NCBI RefSeq assembly: GCF_016879755.1
Contig: NZ_WOFU01000004.1
Location: forward strand, 310,001-374,000
Source: Bacillus sp. B15-48
Lineage (GTDB): Bacteria > Bacillota > Bacilli > Bacillales > Cytobacillaceae
Length of the DNA stretch: 64,000 nucleotides
Direction: 5' to 3'
The position numbers and the translations under genes are program-made. How positions within the stretch are numbered: the first letter of the stretch is position 1; every line of letters starts with the position of its first letter. The notes under the pieces were generated by a model that saw only the letters and a program-made list of their open reading frames with translations, made no database searches and had not been told where the DNA came from. Below, piece after piece: positions 43,363-52,328 of this stretch.

Positions 43363-44256
43363 ATGAAAAAGCAAGCGATCGTAACATGTGCAGTCACAGG
43401 AGCTGGGGATACGGCACAGAAGAGTCCATATGTTCCAATTACTCCAGAAGAAATTGCCAAATCAGCCATCGACGCTGCGAAAGCCGGTGCAACGATTGCC
43501 CATATTCACGTACGTGATCCGAAAACAGGAGAAATGAGCCATGATGTAGCACTCTTCCGTGAAGTTGTCGAGCGAATTCGAGAGGCTGATACAGATGTGA
43601 TCATCAACTTAACTTCTGGGGGCGGGGGCGATTGGATTCCCAGTGAAGAAGATCCAACGGTTGGCGGCCCTGGAACAGATATGCAAACACCTGAGGAAAG
43701 ACATGAACCAATTGGGGAGTTATTGCCAGAAATCTGTACGCTTGATTGTGGAAGCGTTAATTTTGGTGATCAAATCTATATTAGTCCAACCGAATGGCTT
43801 CGCAGACAAGCAAAATTGATTCAACAATGTGGCGTCAAACCAGAATTAGAATGCTTTGATACCGGGCACCTCCGCTTTGCCAATCAATTAATTGAGGAAG
43901 GTCTGATTGATGGCGATCCGATGTTCCAATTCTGTCTTGGGATTCCATGGGGAGCTGATGCAGATGCGGAAACGATGCTTTATTTGCGTGATCGACTTCC
44001 AAAAAATGCTCATTGGTCCGCGTTTGGCATCGGGCGAATGCAAATGCCTGTAGTCGCTCAATCTCTCTTGCTTGGTGGAAATGTTCGGGTTGGACTTGAG
44101 GATAATCTCTACCTTGGTAAAGGCGTAAAAGCAACGAATGCTCAACTTGTCGAAAAAGCGGTTCACATCATGGACACTCTTGGTGTTGCACCGATGACTC
44201 CAGCGGAAGCACGTGAACATCTTGGATTAAGAAACCCTCATAGAAAGGCAGATTAA
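43363..44256 (+). CDS. Beta-keto acid cleavage enzyme (3-dehydrocarnitine cleavage)
   Basis: A 297-aa BKACE-family (DUF849) zinc enzyme. It uses acetyl-CoA to split a beta-keto acid. Zinc ligands are H47 and H49 in HIHVRD, with a third ligand Glu in [17 protein letters not shown] (~83) binds the carboxylate. Next to carnitine dehydrogenase it should turn 3-dehydrocarnitine plus acetyl-CoA into betainyl-CoA and acetoacetate, as CdhC does in Pseudomonas. GAGGAGG precedes the ATG. Its stop is one base from the next start. Confidence 0.92.
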   Translation: MKKQAIVTCAVTGAGDTAQKSPYVPITPEEIAKSAIDAAKAGATIAHIHVRDPKTGEMSHDVALFREVVERIREADTDVIINLTSGGGGDWIPSEEDPTVGGPGTDMQTPEERHEPIGELLPEICTLDCGSVNFGDQIYISPTEWLRRQAKLIQQCGVKPELECFDTGHLRFANQLIEEGLIDGDPMFQFCLGIPWGADADAETMLYLRDRLPKNAHWSAFGIGRMQMPVVAQSLLLGGNVRVGLEDNLYLGKGVKATNAQLVEKAVHIMDTLGVAPMTPAEAREHLGLRNPHRKAD

Positions 44257-44257
44257 T

Positions 44258-45214
44258 ATGAATTCAATTAAACAAGTAACTGTCGTTGGAACAGGTGTCA
44301 TTGGCAACGGGTGGATTGGCCGCTTCCTTGCTCAAGGGTATGATGTGATTGCAACAGACCCGGCCGAAAATGCTGAAGCCCGTATGCGTGCGGCGATTGA
44401 CAAAGCATGGCCAGCCATCGAAAAACATGGAATTGTTCAAGGAGCTTCGAAGGATCGATTATCGTTTGAACCCGATTTAGCGAAGGCTGTAGCAAATGCA
44501 GACCTTATTCAAGAAAATGCTCCAGAGCGTGAAGAACTTAAACGAAATTTATTGGCTGAAATTGATCAATATGCGAAACGAGATGCGATTATCGCTTCAA
44601 GTACTTCTGGATTTATGCCAAGTACGTTACAAGCAGATTGTCAAAGGCCTGAACGGGTCATTGTCGCACATCCCTTCAACCCCGTCTATTTAATTCCATT
44701 GGTTGAGATTGTTGGCGGGAAAGCGACCTCCGCTGAAGTAATTACTCGGGCGGAGCAATTCTACCATTCTATTCAAATGAAGCCACTTGTTGTGTCAACG
44801 GAAATTGAAGGACATATTGCCGATCGACTGATGGAGGCCATTTGGCGTGAAGCCCTTCATCTCGTCAATGATGGGGTTGCAACAACGGAGGAAGTCGATG
44901 CGGCCATCGTATACGGACCAGGACTTCGCTGGGCATTAATGGGGCCTTTCTTAACCTTGCACCTTGCAGGTGGTGAGCAAGGAATGAAACATATGCTTGC
45001 TCAATTTGGACCAGCGTTAAAATTACCTTGGACAAAGCTTGTTGCTCCAGAGCTTACTGAAGAGCTTAGTCAAGCGGTCATTGACGGCTGTGAACAACAG
45101 ACTACCGGACATCTTATTCCCGAAATTGAGAAGCGTCGTGATGATTTCTTAATTGAACTCCAGCAACTACTGGAAAAATATTGGCCAGCGGCAAATTTAA
45201 ATGGAAAAATTTAG
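44258..45214 (+). CDS. lcdH: L-carnitine dehydrogenase (3-hydroxyacyl-CoA dehydrogenase family)
   Basis: A 318-aa NAD-dependent oxidoreductase. The Rossmann motif VVGTGVIGNGWIGRFL lies at 9-24; the GxGxxGxG pattern is intact. The catalytic His is in VAHPFNPVYLIPLVEIVGG (~145), the hallmark of carnitine dehydrogenases, and GPGLRWALMGPFL is in the C-terminal domain. It oxidises L-carnitine to 3-dehydrocarnitine. Many homologues are fused to a thioesterase; here the thioesterase is a separate gene 21 bp downstream. Overlaps nothing; spacing to the upstream BKACE gene is one base. Confidence 0.93.
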   Translation: MNSIKQVTVVGTGVIGNGWIGRFLAQGYDVIATDPAENAEARMRAAIDKAWPAIEKHGIVQGASKDRLSFEPDLAKAVANADLIQENAPEREELKRNLLAEIDQYAKRDAIIASSTSGFMPSTLQADCQRPERVIVAHPFNPVYLIPLVEIVGGKATSAEVITRAEQFYHSIQMKPLVVSTEIEGHIADRLMEAIWREALHLVNDGVATTEEVDAAIVYGPGLRWALMGPFLTLHLAGGEQGMKHMLAQFGPALKLPWTKLVAPELTEELSQAVIDGCEQQTTGHLIPEIEKRRDDFLIELQQLLEKYWPAANLNGKI

Positions 45215-45235
45215 TCATGATGGAGGGAACGTGAA

Positions 45236-45712
45236 ATGTCTAAAATTGAAAATCCCCTGTTAACGGAAACAGTAGGCGAGAACTTCATTGACTATAATGG
45301 CCATATGACTGATTCTGCTTATGCCGTTATTTTCAGCAAGGCTGTTGATCAACTAATGGTAGAAATCGGAATTGATGAGGGTTTTAGGGAGAAAACAAAT
45401 TACTCCATTTATACATTAGAGACGCATTTATGTTATTTACAAGAAGCACATGAAGGTCAAATCGTCTCTGTTCATCTTCAACTTTTAGACTATGATACTA
45501 AAAGACTGCATGTTTTTTTTATAATGGAAAATGATCGGGGCGAGCGGCTTGCTACAAGTGAGCAAATGCTTATGGGCATGAACATGTCGACTGGTCGCCC
45601 TGCCCCTTTCCCTGATGAAATTAAGGAGAAGATTATTGAACTTCATGAGGCACATATTGAAATGGAAGTACCTAAAGAAGCTGGTCGGAAAATCGCTATT
45701 CGTAGAAAATAA
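45236..45712 (+). CDS. Hotdog thioesterase (betainyl-CoA thioesterase)
   Basis: A 158-aa 4HBT-fold protein. The motif YNGHMTDSAYAVIFSKAVD (residues ~20-38) has the catalytic-type region seen in the thioesterase domain fused to some carnitine dehydrogenases, and THLCYLQEAHEGQ follows. It should release glycine betaine and CoA from betainyl-CoA, as CdhB does. GGAGGG precedes the ATG. It is the last gene of the carnitine unit; a strong terminator follows. Confidence 0.9.
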   Translation: MSKIENPLLTETVGENFIDYNGHMTDSAYAVIFSKAVDQLMVEIGIDEGFREKTNYSIYTLETHLCYLQEAHEGQIVSVHLQLLDYDTKRLHVFFIMENDRGERLATSEQMLMGMNMSTGRPAPFPDEIKEKIIELHEAHIEMEVPKEAGRKIAIRRK

Positions 45713-45747
45713 CTAGAACAAAATCGACCGTGCCGATGAGAATTAGT

Positions 45748-45780
45748 AACAGGCAAGCAGAATTTCTGCTTGCCTGTTTT
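45748..45780. terminator. Terminator shared by the carnitine operon and the wall hydrolase gene
   Basis: AACAGGCAAGCAG and CTGCTTGCCTGTT pair perfectly, with TTTT on the plus side. It lies between two convergent genes. Confidence 0.88.
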
Positions 45781-46295
45781 TAAATGGCAAAAGAGTGATT
45801 TCCAATCTTCTTGACGACTTGGCGTGAGAAAATCCAATTGCTCGTAGCTGTATCAGGATTATAAAAATAGAGGATGTCATCATGCTCTTCTTCGTCCGCT
45901 TTTATTGCTTCTTTCACCGCTTGACGGGCTTCCTCGTTTGCAGGTTCTTGAATTGAACCATTTTGAACCGGTTCAAAAGCGTTCTTTTGATAAATAACTT
46001 CCTCAATTGTATCAGGAAACTGTTCATGTTCCATTCGATTTAGGACCACTTTTGCAACGGCAACTTTGCCTTCGAATGGCTCCCCTTTTGCTTCTGCATG
46101 AACAAGACGGGCAAGCAATTTGAGTTCTTTTTTACCAATAAAAAAGGTCGGATTTATTTCTTCTTTTTTGTCAATTGCTGTTTTTTTAGCTGTTAATGGT
46201 TCTGATGTTTCAGTTGACTGATTCGTTGTTGCATATACATTAACAGACCCAATCATAAGGATGAAAATAATGAAAATCGGAAAATATTTAATCAT
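45780..46295 (-). CDS. Secreted cell wall hydrolase (SleB/CwlJ family)
   Basis: A 171-aa exported protein. A signal peptide (residues 1-22, MIKYFPIFIIFILMIGSVNV; cut near VYA) is followed by a Thr/Lys/Glu-rich linker. A Hydrolase_2 domain (~55-171) has LLARLVHAEAKGEPFEGKVAVA, with the Glu of HAEAKGE being the expected catalytic acid, and IFSRQVVKKIGNHSF at the end. These lytic enzymes cleave peptidoglycan, often spore cortex. It lacks the N-terminal peptidoglycan-binding domain of SleB, so a vegetative or sporulation role is open. Confidence 0.9.
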   Translation of the reverse strand: MIKYFPIFIIFILMIGSVNVYATTNQSTETSEPLTAKKTAIDKKEEINPTFFIGKKELKLLARLVHAEAKGEPFEGKVAVAKVVLNRMEHEQFPDTIEEVIYQKNAFEPVQNGSIQEPANEEARQAVKEAIKADEEEHDDILYFYNPDTATSNWIFSRQVVKKIGNHSFAI

Positions 46296-46434
46296 GTTTA
46301 AACCCTCCTGTTTGTTTTTAGTAGCAAAACAGGCCCAATTACAAGCTTAACAAGTTGGCAAGAGGAAAACATTAGTGAAAAGCTGGGGGAATTGCCATTT
46401 CTTATGAACAGAAAAATCCCTTGTTTAAAAATAA

Positions 46435-46454
46435 ATGGAAATATATGTTTCCAT
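46435..46454. promoter_or_regulatory. Inverted repeat upstream of the LysR gene
   Basis: ATGGAAA and TTTCCAT around a 6-base spacer, 112 bp upstream of the LysR start. Possible autoregulatory site. Confidence 0.35.
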
Positions 46455-46565
46455 CTAAAATAAAGGATGAAGATATGAGGAGAGAATATAGTAAACTAAA
46501 TAAAGAGAAGGTTCATTTAGGAAAGAATTTCCTTCATGATTAAAATATAAGGAAGAGGGCTACTT

Positions 46566-47459
46566 ATGAATTTAGAGCATCTGAAAGTTTTTTATGTTGT
46601 GGCAAATAATAAAAGCTTTTCCCAAACGGCAAAGGATCTACACATCTCACAATCAAGTGTAAGCCACCAAATTAAACATCTTGAAGAACAATGGGATTGT
46701 CAGCTTTTTGAAAGAACGACAAAAAAAATAACATTAACACCATCAGGGGAAATATTATATAAGCAAGTGAAAAAATTGATTTCCTTAATGAATGAAACTG
46801 AAAATGAACTGAAGGAATTAAAGGGGACCGTTCACGGGGATTTAAAGATTGGAGCAAGTTTAACGATCGGCGAGCATATCCTCCCTTTTTTATTAGCTGA
46901 TTTTTCTTCCATTTATCCGAAGGTACACTTTCACTTAAAGGTGTACAATTCTGAACAAATCGTTGAAAAACTACATAATCATGAAATCAACTTAGGATTT
47001 ATCGAATCGATGCTCTCTTATCCAAATCTAAAACAAGTACCATTTGCGACAGACGAATTAATCATCATTGCTTCTCCTCAGTTTATTTCAAAATCTACAA
47101 TTACAATTGAAGAACTGCTTGAATTGCCGTTAATTATCCGTGAGAAAGGTTCTGGTACGAGGCAAGTAATGGAGGACGCATTAAGAAAAAACAGTGTTAA
47201 TCCATCTAAACTTAACATTGTGATGGAGGTAGAACATACGGAAGTGATTAAGTCGTCTGTGGAGGCGGGTTTAGGAATCTCGATTATTTCCAAGTCGGCT
47301 GTAAAAAAAGAAATAAAACTAGATACGTTAAGGCAGCTAGATATTGAAGGAATTAAGCTGCATCGAGATTTTTATATGATTTATCATGAAGCAGCGCTTA
47401 AACTCACAAGCAGCAAATTTATTGAGTTTATTAGGGAGAAATATAATCTAAAGCTCTAA
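46566..47459 (+). CDS. LysR regulator (CysL/YeiE-like)
   Basis: A 297-aa LysR protein with an N-terminal HTH (FSQTAKDLHISQSSVSHQIKHLEEQ) and an effector domain. It has the EKGSGTRQVMEDAL effector-site segment (~197) typical of the CysL/CbbR/YeiE branch, which senses sulfur or carbon metabolites. In several bacteria a gene of this type neighbours yeiH, and here the convergent partner at 47627 is YeiH. It probably governs that exporter or sulfite metabolism. Confidence 0.9.
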   Translation: MNLEHLKVFYVVANNKSFSQTAKDLHISQSSVSHQIKHLEEQWDCQLFERTTKKITLTPSGEILYKQVKKLISLMNETENELKELKGTVHGDLKIGASLTIGEHILPFLLADFSSIYPKVHFHLKVYNSEQIVEKLHNHEINLGFIESMLSYPNLKQVPFATDELIIIASPQFISKSTITIEELLELPLIIREKGSGTRQVMEDALRKNSVNPSKLNIVMEVEHTEVIKSSVEAGLGISIISKSAVKKEIKLDTLRQLDIEGIKLHRDFYMIYHEAALKLTSSKFIEFIREKYNLKL

Positions 47460-47626
47460 CCCACACCAATAAGGAAGCTTGTAGACGCAATCCCATAGTC
47501 TACATGCAAGGCCTTGTTGTTAAGATAGAGGGTTTCATAAGTGGATCTCAATCTCATTATTGAGATGAGAACATAATGAACATCTTCTGGTTATGGGTGC
47601 TACTCTCAGGTTTAAATATAATTGTT

Positions 47627-48685
47627 TTAGAAAAAGCGATAGATAAATAATAAGATTGGAGAAATCGATATTAACCCAATAAAGCCAAGGATGGCTACGC
47701 CTATAGGTTTGAATCCAACTTTTTTAAAGTCCACCCATTTTATGTTAAGTCCCAGGCCGACCATTCCCATCGCAAGAAAGTACGTACTTAACATTAACAG
47801 GAAATTCGTTACCTCTTTCGGGATTAGTTGGGTTGTATTAATGGAACTCATGAGTAGAAAACCTAAAATAAACCATGGAATGGGTAAATTTTTGATGCTT
47901 CTTTCTTGATGTTGGTTCTTATTTTTTTTATTTAGAAAAAAACTAATTAAGAAAATAACTGGAATAAGCATTAAAACACGGCCAAGTTTGACGAGGATTG
48001 CTGAGTCACCACCACTTACACCAGCAGGAACTGAAGCGGCAACGACATGAGCTAATTCATGTAAAGTTGCTCCGACTAAAACTCCATATTCAGTATCAGT
48101 TAACGGCAAATATGGATAAAGCAGAATGAAAAGAACGGCTCCGATTGTCCCTAAGACAGCAATACAAGATACAGCGATAGCCGTTTGCTCTTGTTTCCCT
48201 TTTATCACCGGAGCGATGGCAACAATTGCTGCTGCTCCACAAATAGCTGTACCAGCTGCAACTAGTGTTGTGATATTTTTGTCAGTCTTAAATATTTTCC
48301 CAAGATATAAAATAAAAAGCAACGTAAAAGTGATAACAAGCAAGTCAATAATGAAAACAGCCATTCCAGCCTGGACAATATCCATTAAATTCAACCTAAA
48401 TCCAAGCAGAATAATGCCAACACGGAGTAATACTTTGCTGCTAAAATTAATACCTAAACTGGTGTTTACTGGCATTCGGATTGATGGTAGATTCCCCCAT
48501 ATGACTCCTAATAAAATGGAAATAATCATGATCCCCATGATTGAGAAAAATGGGGTTTTTGCTATTTGGCTAGCAATTAAAGCAATCGAAAATGTAAGCA
48601 GGATGCCTGATGTGTACCCGCGATAATCGATGTTTTTCTGTTCCTTCCCGAGATAAGGCTCAACTTTCACCTTTTCTAATGCCAT
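47627..48685 (-). CDS. yeiH: YeiH-family putative sulfate/sulfite exporter
   Basis: A 352-aa membrane protein with about 10 helices. Conserved features are NTSLGINFSSKVLLRVGIILLGFRLN (~75), AGTAICGAAAIVAIAPVIKGK (~148) and GATLHELAHVVAAS (~205), all YeiH/UPF0324 hallmarks. The family is proposed to move sulfite or other small anions; evidence is limited. GGAGGGG precedes the ATG. It is convergent with the LysR gene and separated by a weak hairpin (47545-47566). Confidence 0.9.
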   Translation of the reverse strand: MALEKVKVEPYLGKEQKNIDYRGYTSGILLTFSIALIASQIAKTPFFSIMGIMIISILLGVIWGNLPSIRMPVNTSLGINFSSKVLLRVGIILLGFRLNLMDIVQAGMAVFIIDLLVITFTLLFILYLGKIFKTDKNITTLVAAGTAICGAAAIVAIAPVIKGKQEQTAIAVSCIAVLGTIGAVLFILLYPYLPLTDTEYGVLVGATLHELAHVVAASVPAGVSGGDSAILVKLGRVLMLIPVIFLISFFLNKKNKNQHQERSIKNLPIPWFILGFLLMSSINTTQLIPKEVTNFLLMLSTYFLAMGMVGLGLNIKWVDFKKVGFKPIGVAILGFIGLISISPILLFIYRFF

Positions 48686-48960
48686 TCCATCCCCTCCATT
48701 CCATTTAACTATACGGTACCACAGTTTTTCTCAATTACTTTATTAGATTTTAAATAACATATATTAAATTTCTAGATAACTTGATTTGGAGCGTTGATCG
48801 TTGGGGTTTTTATTTGAATACTGGGAATAAGAGGTGAAAACAAACTGGCGATAAAACACGGCAGTCCATCCTACTTGGTAACTACAAAAATTTGTGGAAT
48901 ATAAAGAAAAACCGGGAAAATCGAACTGCCCGGTCCTTGTTTTTTCGTGTTAAAACGCAT

Positions 48961-49241
48961 CTAGTACAAGTTTTTATCGCTAGTACTTGGAATAACTGTG
49001 ATTAAAAGACTGTTATATTGCTAGTACTTGGATTATCTGTGATTATAAGGCTGTTTTATTGCTAGTACTTGGATTAAAGCGATTTTTGGCCGTTTTTTAT
49101 TACGAGTACAGGGATTATATCTGCCTTCTGACGTCATTTTATTGCTAGTACTTGGATTAAACCCTTATTTTACCGCGTTTTATTACGAGTACTAGCAATA
49201 TATCAATGAAATTTGGTGTTTTTAATCCGAGTACTCGGATT
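48961..49241. repeat. Phased array of GTAC-centred palindromic repeats (about 41-bp period)
   Basis: Eight copies of a degenerate element with core AGTAC and flanks such as TTGCTAGTACTTGGATTAA. GTAC begins at 48964, 48983, 49024, 49065, 49106, 49148, 49189 and 49231. The last seven are 41 or 42 bp apart. Variants are CTAGTAC, CGAGTAC and the perfect palindrome AATCCGAGTACTCGGATT (49223-49240). Sequence between cores is not conserved. It lies in the 687-bp gap between yeiH and the MFS gene, which has no gene. It is not a CRISPR: the repeats are short and variable and there is no cas gene. Confidence 0.8.
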
Positions 49242-49372
49242 AAAAAACGCGTTACCAGCATTATCGTTCAAAAACCTATAGCTCTCGTCGCCAAAAATGA
49301 CTCATCAATGTCTTTTTTTTGCCTTTTTTAAAAATATAAACGAATGTGCGCTATAAAAATATCAAAATGCCC

Positions 49373-50560
49373 CTAAGCTAAAGCATTGAGCTGAGCTTTT
49401 TCTTTCTTGCCGTGCAAAATAAAATAAAGTCCAGAAGAAGCGATCACGACCACTCCTAGAATCATATAAAGAGTTCCGTAGTTTATCGCCGGTATGAAAA
49501 GTCCCAGTAGATAAGGTCCGAATCCAAGTCCAGCATCCAGAAAGATGAAGAACGTCGACGTGGCGAGTCCCATCCGATGATTAGGAGTTAATTTGACTGC
49601 GATGGCCTGGGTACATGACTGCATATTTCCAAATCCTAACCCAATGAAAATCCCCCCCAACAACAATGTGAAACTAGACTGAGCTGAGCCTAGCAGGATC
49701 ATTCCGATTGCAAAGAGAATAAACGCTGGGTACATCACATAGTTTGCTCCTTTTAAATCCAATAATCTTCCTGTGAATGGTCGGGAAATCAAAACGGCAA
49801 TCGAATACACAAGGAAGAAAAAACTTGCCGTACTAACGAGGTCAATTTCAATCGCATAGAAATTTATAAACGATAGAACGCTAGAATAACAGAATGCGAC
49901 GATGAGCGTAACGATCGCAATCGGAACGGCCTTTGGCTCGATAAACTGCGAAAGTCTCATTCCTTTCAATTCGGATTTGCTTGTTTTCCTTTCCACTGGT
50001 GGTACATACACAAAGAATGCAGTAGTCAAACTGACGATTCCGATCATTAGACAGAGGATGAAAATTAGCTGTGTGCTCGTATGCTGGGTCATATAAAGTC
50101 CAATAAATGGTCCGATCGCTGCAGCCAATGTCGCACTCATACTGTAATAACCAATTCCTTCTCCCTTGCGCTTGTTTGGAATAATTTGGGCAACAATCGT
50201 TCCTGTTGCGGTGTTTGCGATTCCCATTGTTACTCCATGTAAGAAACGTGTTAACATCAGGAAACCGATTCCTAAGTGGATAAAATAGAAAGACGTAACT
50301 AAAGTAAATAAAATTAATCCAGTAAACAGCGTTTTTTTACGACCAATTGAATCAATACTACGTCCAGTAAACAGGCGGCCAATTAACGTCCCAACAATAA
50401 ATATTCCAGTAACTAACCCAGCTTGGCTGGCAGTAGCATCGTATTCATGAACGGCATAAACGCCAATAATAACGACTAATAAATAAAAAACGAGCGTTAG
50501 CAATAAATTCACACTGGAGACAATGATAAAATCTTTCGTCCACAATTTAGGTTTATTCAC
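49373..50560 (-). CDS. MFS transporter
   Basis: A 395-aa permease with 12 helices. It has the RLFTGRSIDSIGRKKTLFTG loop between helices 2 and 3 (motif A), and the GSAQSSFTLLLGGIFIGLGFGN region in the C-terminal half. The family includes drug and staphyloferrin-like exporters; the substrate is not visible. The GTG start lies after GAGGG. It overlaps the MarR gene upstream by 8 bp, so expression is coupled. Confidence 0.9.
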   Translation of the reverse strand: MNKPKLWTKDFIIVSSVNLLLTLVFYLLVVIIGVYAVHEYDATASQAGLVTGIFIVGTLIGRLFTGRSIDSIGRKKTLFTGLILFTLVTSFYFIHLGIGFLMLTRFLHGVTMGIANTATGTIVAQIIPNKRKGEGIGYYSMSATLAAAIGPFIGLYMTQHTSTQLIFILCLMIGIVSLTTAFFVYVPPVERKTSKSELKGMRLSQFIEPKAVPIAIVTLIVAFCYSSVLSFINFYAIEIDLVSTASFFFLVYSIAVLISRPFTGRLLDLKGANYVMYPAFILFAIGMILLGSAQSSFTLLLGGIFIGLGFGNMQSCTQAIAVKLTPNHRMGLATSTFFIFLDAGLGFGPYLLGLFIPAINYGTLYMILGVVVIASSGLYFILHGKKEKAQLNALA

Positions 50561-50984
50561 GAAAGTTTCCCTCTCGTTTCACAATGTTGTCCTTCATTTT
50601 TGGCAATGTATGAAACGTCGTCAGTTGCGCTTCTTGATCGATCCCTTCCATCACACTATGCTCCAATAAGGTAATTTTTTTTCGGCATTCGTTGTAAATC
50701 TCTTCCCCTCTTTTCGTTAACTTAATCACTTTTTCGCGCCGATCCTTCCCCGGAATTTGCTCGACAATTTGCAGCTCTTCTAACCGGTGAACTCTTCTCG
50801 TAATCGTTGGCTTTTCGACATGATAATAATTTGAAATGTCAACAAGCGTTGAAGGTCCTTGTTTTTTTATATAAAAAAGAACTTGCCATAAAGAGTAAGA
50901 AAGATCATATGTATTCATTAACTCATTCATTTTCGTAATCAGTGGTCGATACAGACTTAAGTAACGTTGGAAAAAACCTTCCAT
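50553..50984 (-). CDS. MarR-family regulator of the MFS gene
   Basis: A 143-aa winged-helix protein. The HTH (LVDISNYYHVEKPTITRRVHRLEEL) is followed by the wing with DRREKVIKLTKRGEE, the conserved DxR-type turn of MarR. It overlaps the MFS gene it precedes, the usual layout of a self-regulated drug-export unit. An imperfect palindrome at 51032-51047 is the likely operator. No redox-sensing Cys near the N-terminus. Confidence 0.92.
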   Translation of the reverse strand: MEGFFQRYLSLYRPLITKMNELMNTYDLSYSLWQVLFYIKKQGPSTLVDISNYYHVEKPTITRRVHRLEELQIVEQIPGKDRREKVIKLTKRGEEIYNECRKKITLLEHSVMEGIDQEAQLTTFHTLPKMKDNIVKREGNFRE

Positions 50985-51031
50985 TTTCCCTGCTCCTTTC
51001 TGAAAAATAATTACCTAGCTAATTGTAACTC

Positions 51032-51047
51032 AAGGTAATAATTACTT
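51032..51047. promoter_or_regulatory. Candidate MarR operator
   Basis: AAGGTAATAATTACTT is a near-perfect palindrome about 50 bp upstream of the MarR start. A second AAGGTAA lies 15 bp further, and TTACCT lies at 51011-51016. Repeated half-sites around a promoter are typical of MarR autoregulation. Confidence 0.5.
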
Positions 51048-51174
51048 AAGGTAACTATATTCCCTGTTGATACAATTGTCAATGGGAAAACATTGACTTG
51101 CTCGAAGCACTTTATGTAGTCCAGTTTCACTGTGATAGCGAATGTCGAGAGGTTTATTGGAATATTATAAAAAG

Positions 51175-51204
51175 CAAAAAGAACAGCATATTTTCAAGCT
51201 GTTC
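51175..51204 (-). terminator. Terminator of cwlJ-gerQ
   Basis: GAACAGC and GCTGTTC pair around 10 bases and are followed by TTTTTGCTTTTT on the minus strand. It is 165 bp past the gerQ stop. The rest of the 384-bp gap shows no gene. Confidence 0.7.
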
Positions 51205-51368
51205 CCTTTTGGATACGTAAAAGCATAATAGCCATAACGTGCTACCATCGGTTCGTTTTAAAAGCGAAATTTCCGAGTTCGGGTAGAACGGATATCGCTG
51301 CTATATTCTCAAATCGTCTATTTTCATTTTACAAAAAGAGAGCCAACTTTTTTCCAATCCACAACATC

Positions 51369-51830
51369 TTAATCTGATGTCGTTAGTGTTGCCTGGATTT
51401 GTGGGCTAATTTCCATGATAGGATAATTAATTTGTTCATCAAATTCTACCCAGTCGAGATTGGCCATCAGTAGCAAATAGCGTTTCCCTGTGGACGGGTC
51501 GCTGATGATGATGTGGTCACGGCCAGCCGTTTCTACGCGCCCACGGTATACCATTGAATTCCATCTGTTGTTTCCTTGGTAAGTAAAATAGAATGTTCCA
51601 ATCTTACCCTTGTTGAAGCGTAGAATATTTTCAATAAATGATTCTTCTATTGTTCCTGGAAATATATGCCCAGTCCCAATCGGAACTACTGGAGCGGCAT
51701 ATGTGGGACCAGAAGGCATCATCCCTGGGAATCCTGCAGGTTGTTGTGCCGTCCTATCCATCATACTCGAATTTGGATAATAACCAGAATAATAATTCAT
51801 TGGATAATAATTAGAGTTTCCACAAGACAT
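51369..51830 (-). CDS. gerQ: Spore coat protein GerQ
   Basis: A 153-aa coat protein required for CwlJ function in germination and cross-linked by transglutaminase in B. subtilis. The low-complexity N-terminus is rich in Tyr, Asn, Pro and Met (MSCGNSNYYPMNYYSGYYPN). The conserved C-terminal domain includes ESFIENILRFNKGKIGTFYF and STGKRYLLLMANLDWVEFDE. The start is the ATG at 51828-51830, 9 bases after GGAG. It follows cwlJ by 21 bp in the standard cwlJ-gerQ order. Confidence 0.95.
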   Translation of the reverse strand: MSCGNSNYYPMNYYSGYYPNSSMMDRTAQQPAGFPGMMPSGPTYAAPVVPIGTGHIFPGTIEESFIENILRFNKGKIGTFYFTYQGNNRWNSMVYRGRVETAGRDHIIISDPSTGKRYLLLMANLDWVEFDEQINYPIMEISPQIQATLTTSD

Positions 51831-51851
51831 GAAGATCAACTCCTTATTAAT

Positions 51852-52328
51852 TTAACGGTAAAACTCAGGACAATAGTTTGGGACAGCATTATAGAAACAA
51901 TGATTTTTATGGGCAAAATCAAATGACGTCATCGGGGACCTTGGCATCGTGGGGGTGCATGGAGCTCGCCATTTTTGCCCTGGACTTGGATTGAAAAACC
52001 ACAAATTCATTTTCGCCCGAGGATCCCTGTAACCATTTAATAGATCCCTAGCCCGTTGAAGGTCCCCTTCGTCTGGACGCTGTGTATACAATGATCCATT
52101 TAAAACAGGCTCGAAATGAGGGATTCCAGTGCCAGGGATGGTTTGATAAATGGCATGTCTGATATTGCGCAAATTTTTGAAGTCTGGTTCACAGTCCGCC
52201 TCGACCCGATTAGCCACAACTGTTCCTACCTTGACCATCCCTAAGGGTCCTTCACCAATTGCTTCCGCCAGCATAAGTCTCGCCAACGAATCAACGTCAC
52301 GCTCTGTATGTTTTATGCGTCTACCCAA
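51852..52328 (-). CDS. cwlJ: Spore cortex-lytic enzyme CwlJ
   Basis: A 158-aa Hydrolase_2 protein without signal peptide, as expected for mother-cell-made CwlJ (B. subtilis form ~142 aa). The catalytic Glu is E22 in LMLAEAIGEGPLGMVKVGTV; the C-terminal FFNPSPGQKWRAPCTPTMPR is diagnostic. It degrades cortex peptidoglycan when triggered by Ca-dipicolinate. The TTG start lies 5 bases after GGGGGTG. First gene of the pair with gerQ. Confidence 0.95.
   Translation of the reverse strand: MGRRIKHTERDVDSLARLMLAEAIGEGPLGMVKVGTVVANRVEADCEPDFKNLRNIRHAIYQTIPGTGIPHFEPVLNGSLYTQRPDEGDLQRARDLLNGYRDPRAKMNLWFFNPSPGQKWRAPCTPTMPRSPMTSFDFAHKNHCFYNAVPNYCPEFYR

Noticed and set aside
48961-49241. CRISPR array
   Set aside because: Repeats are short, degenerate and palindromic around GTAC, intervals are AT-rich and not spacer-like, and no cas gene is present.
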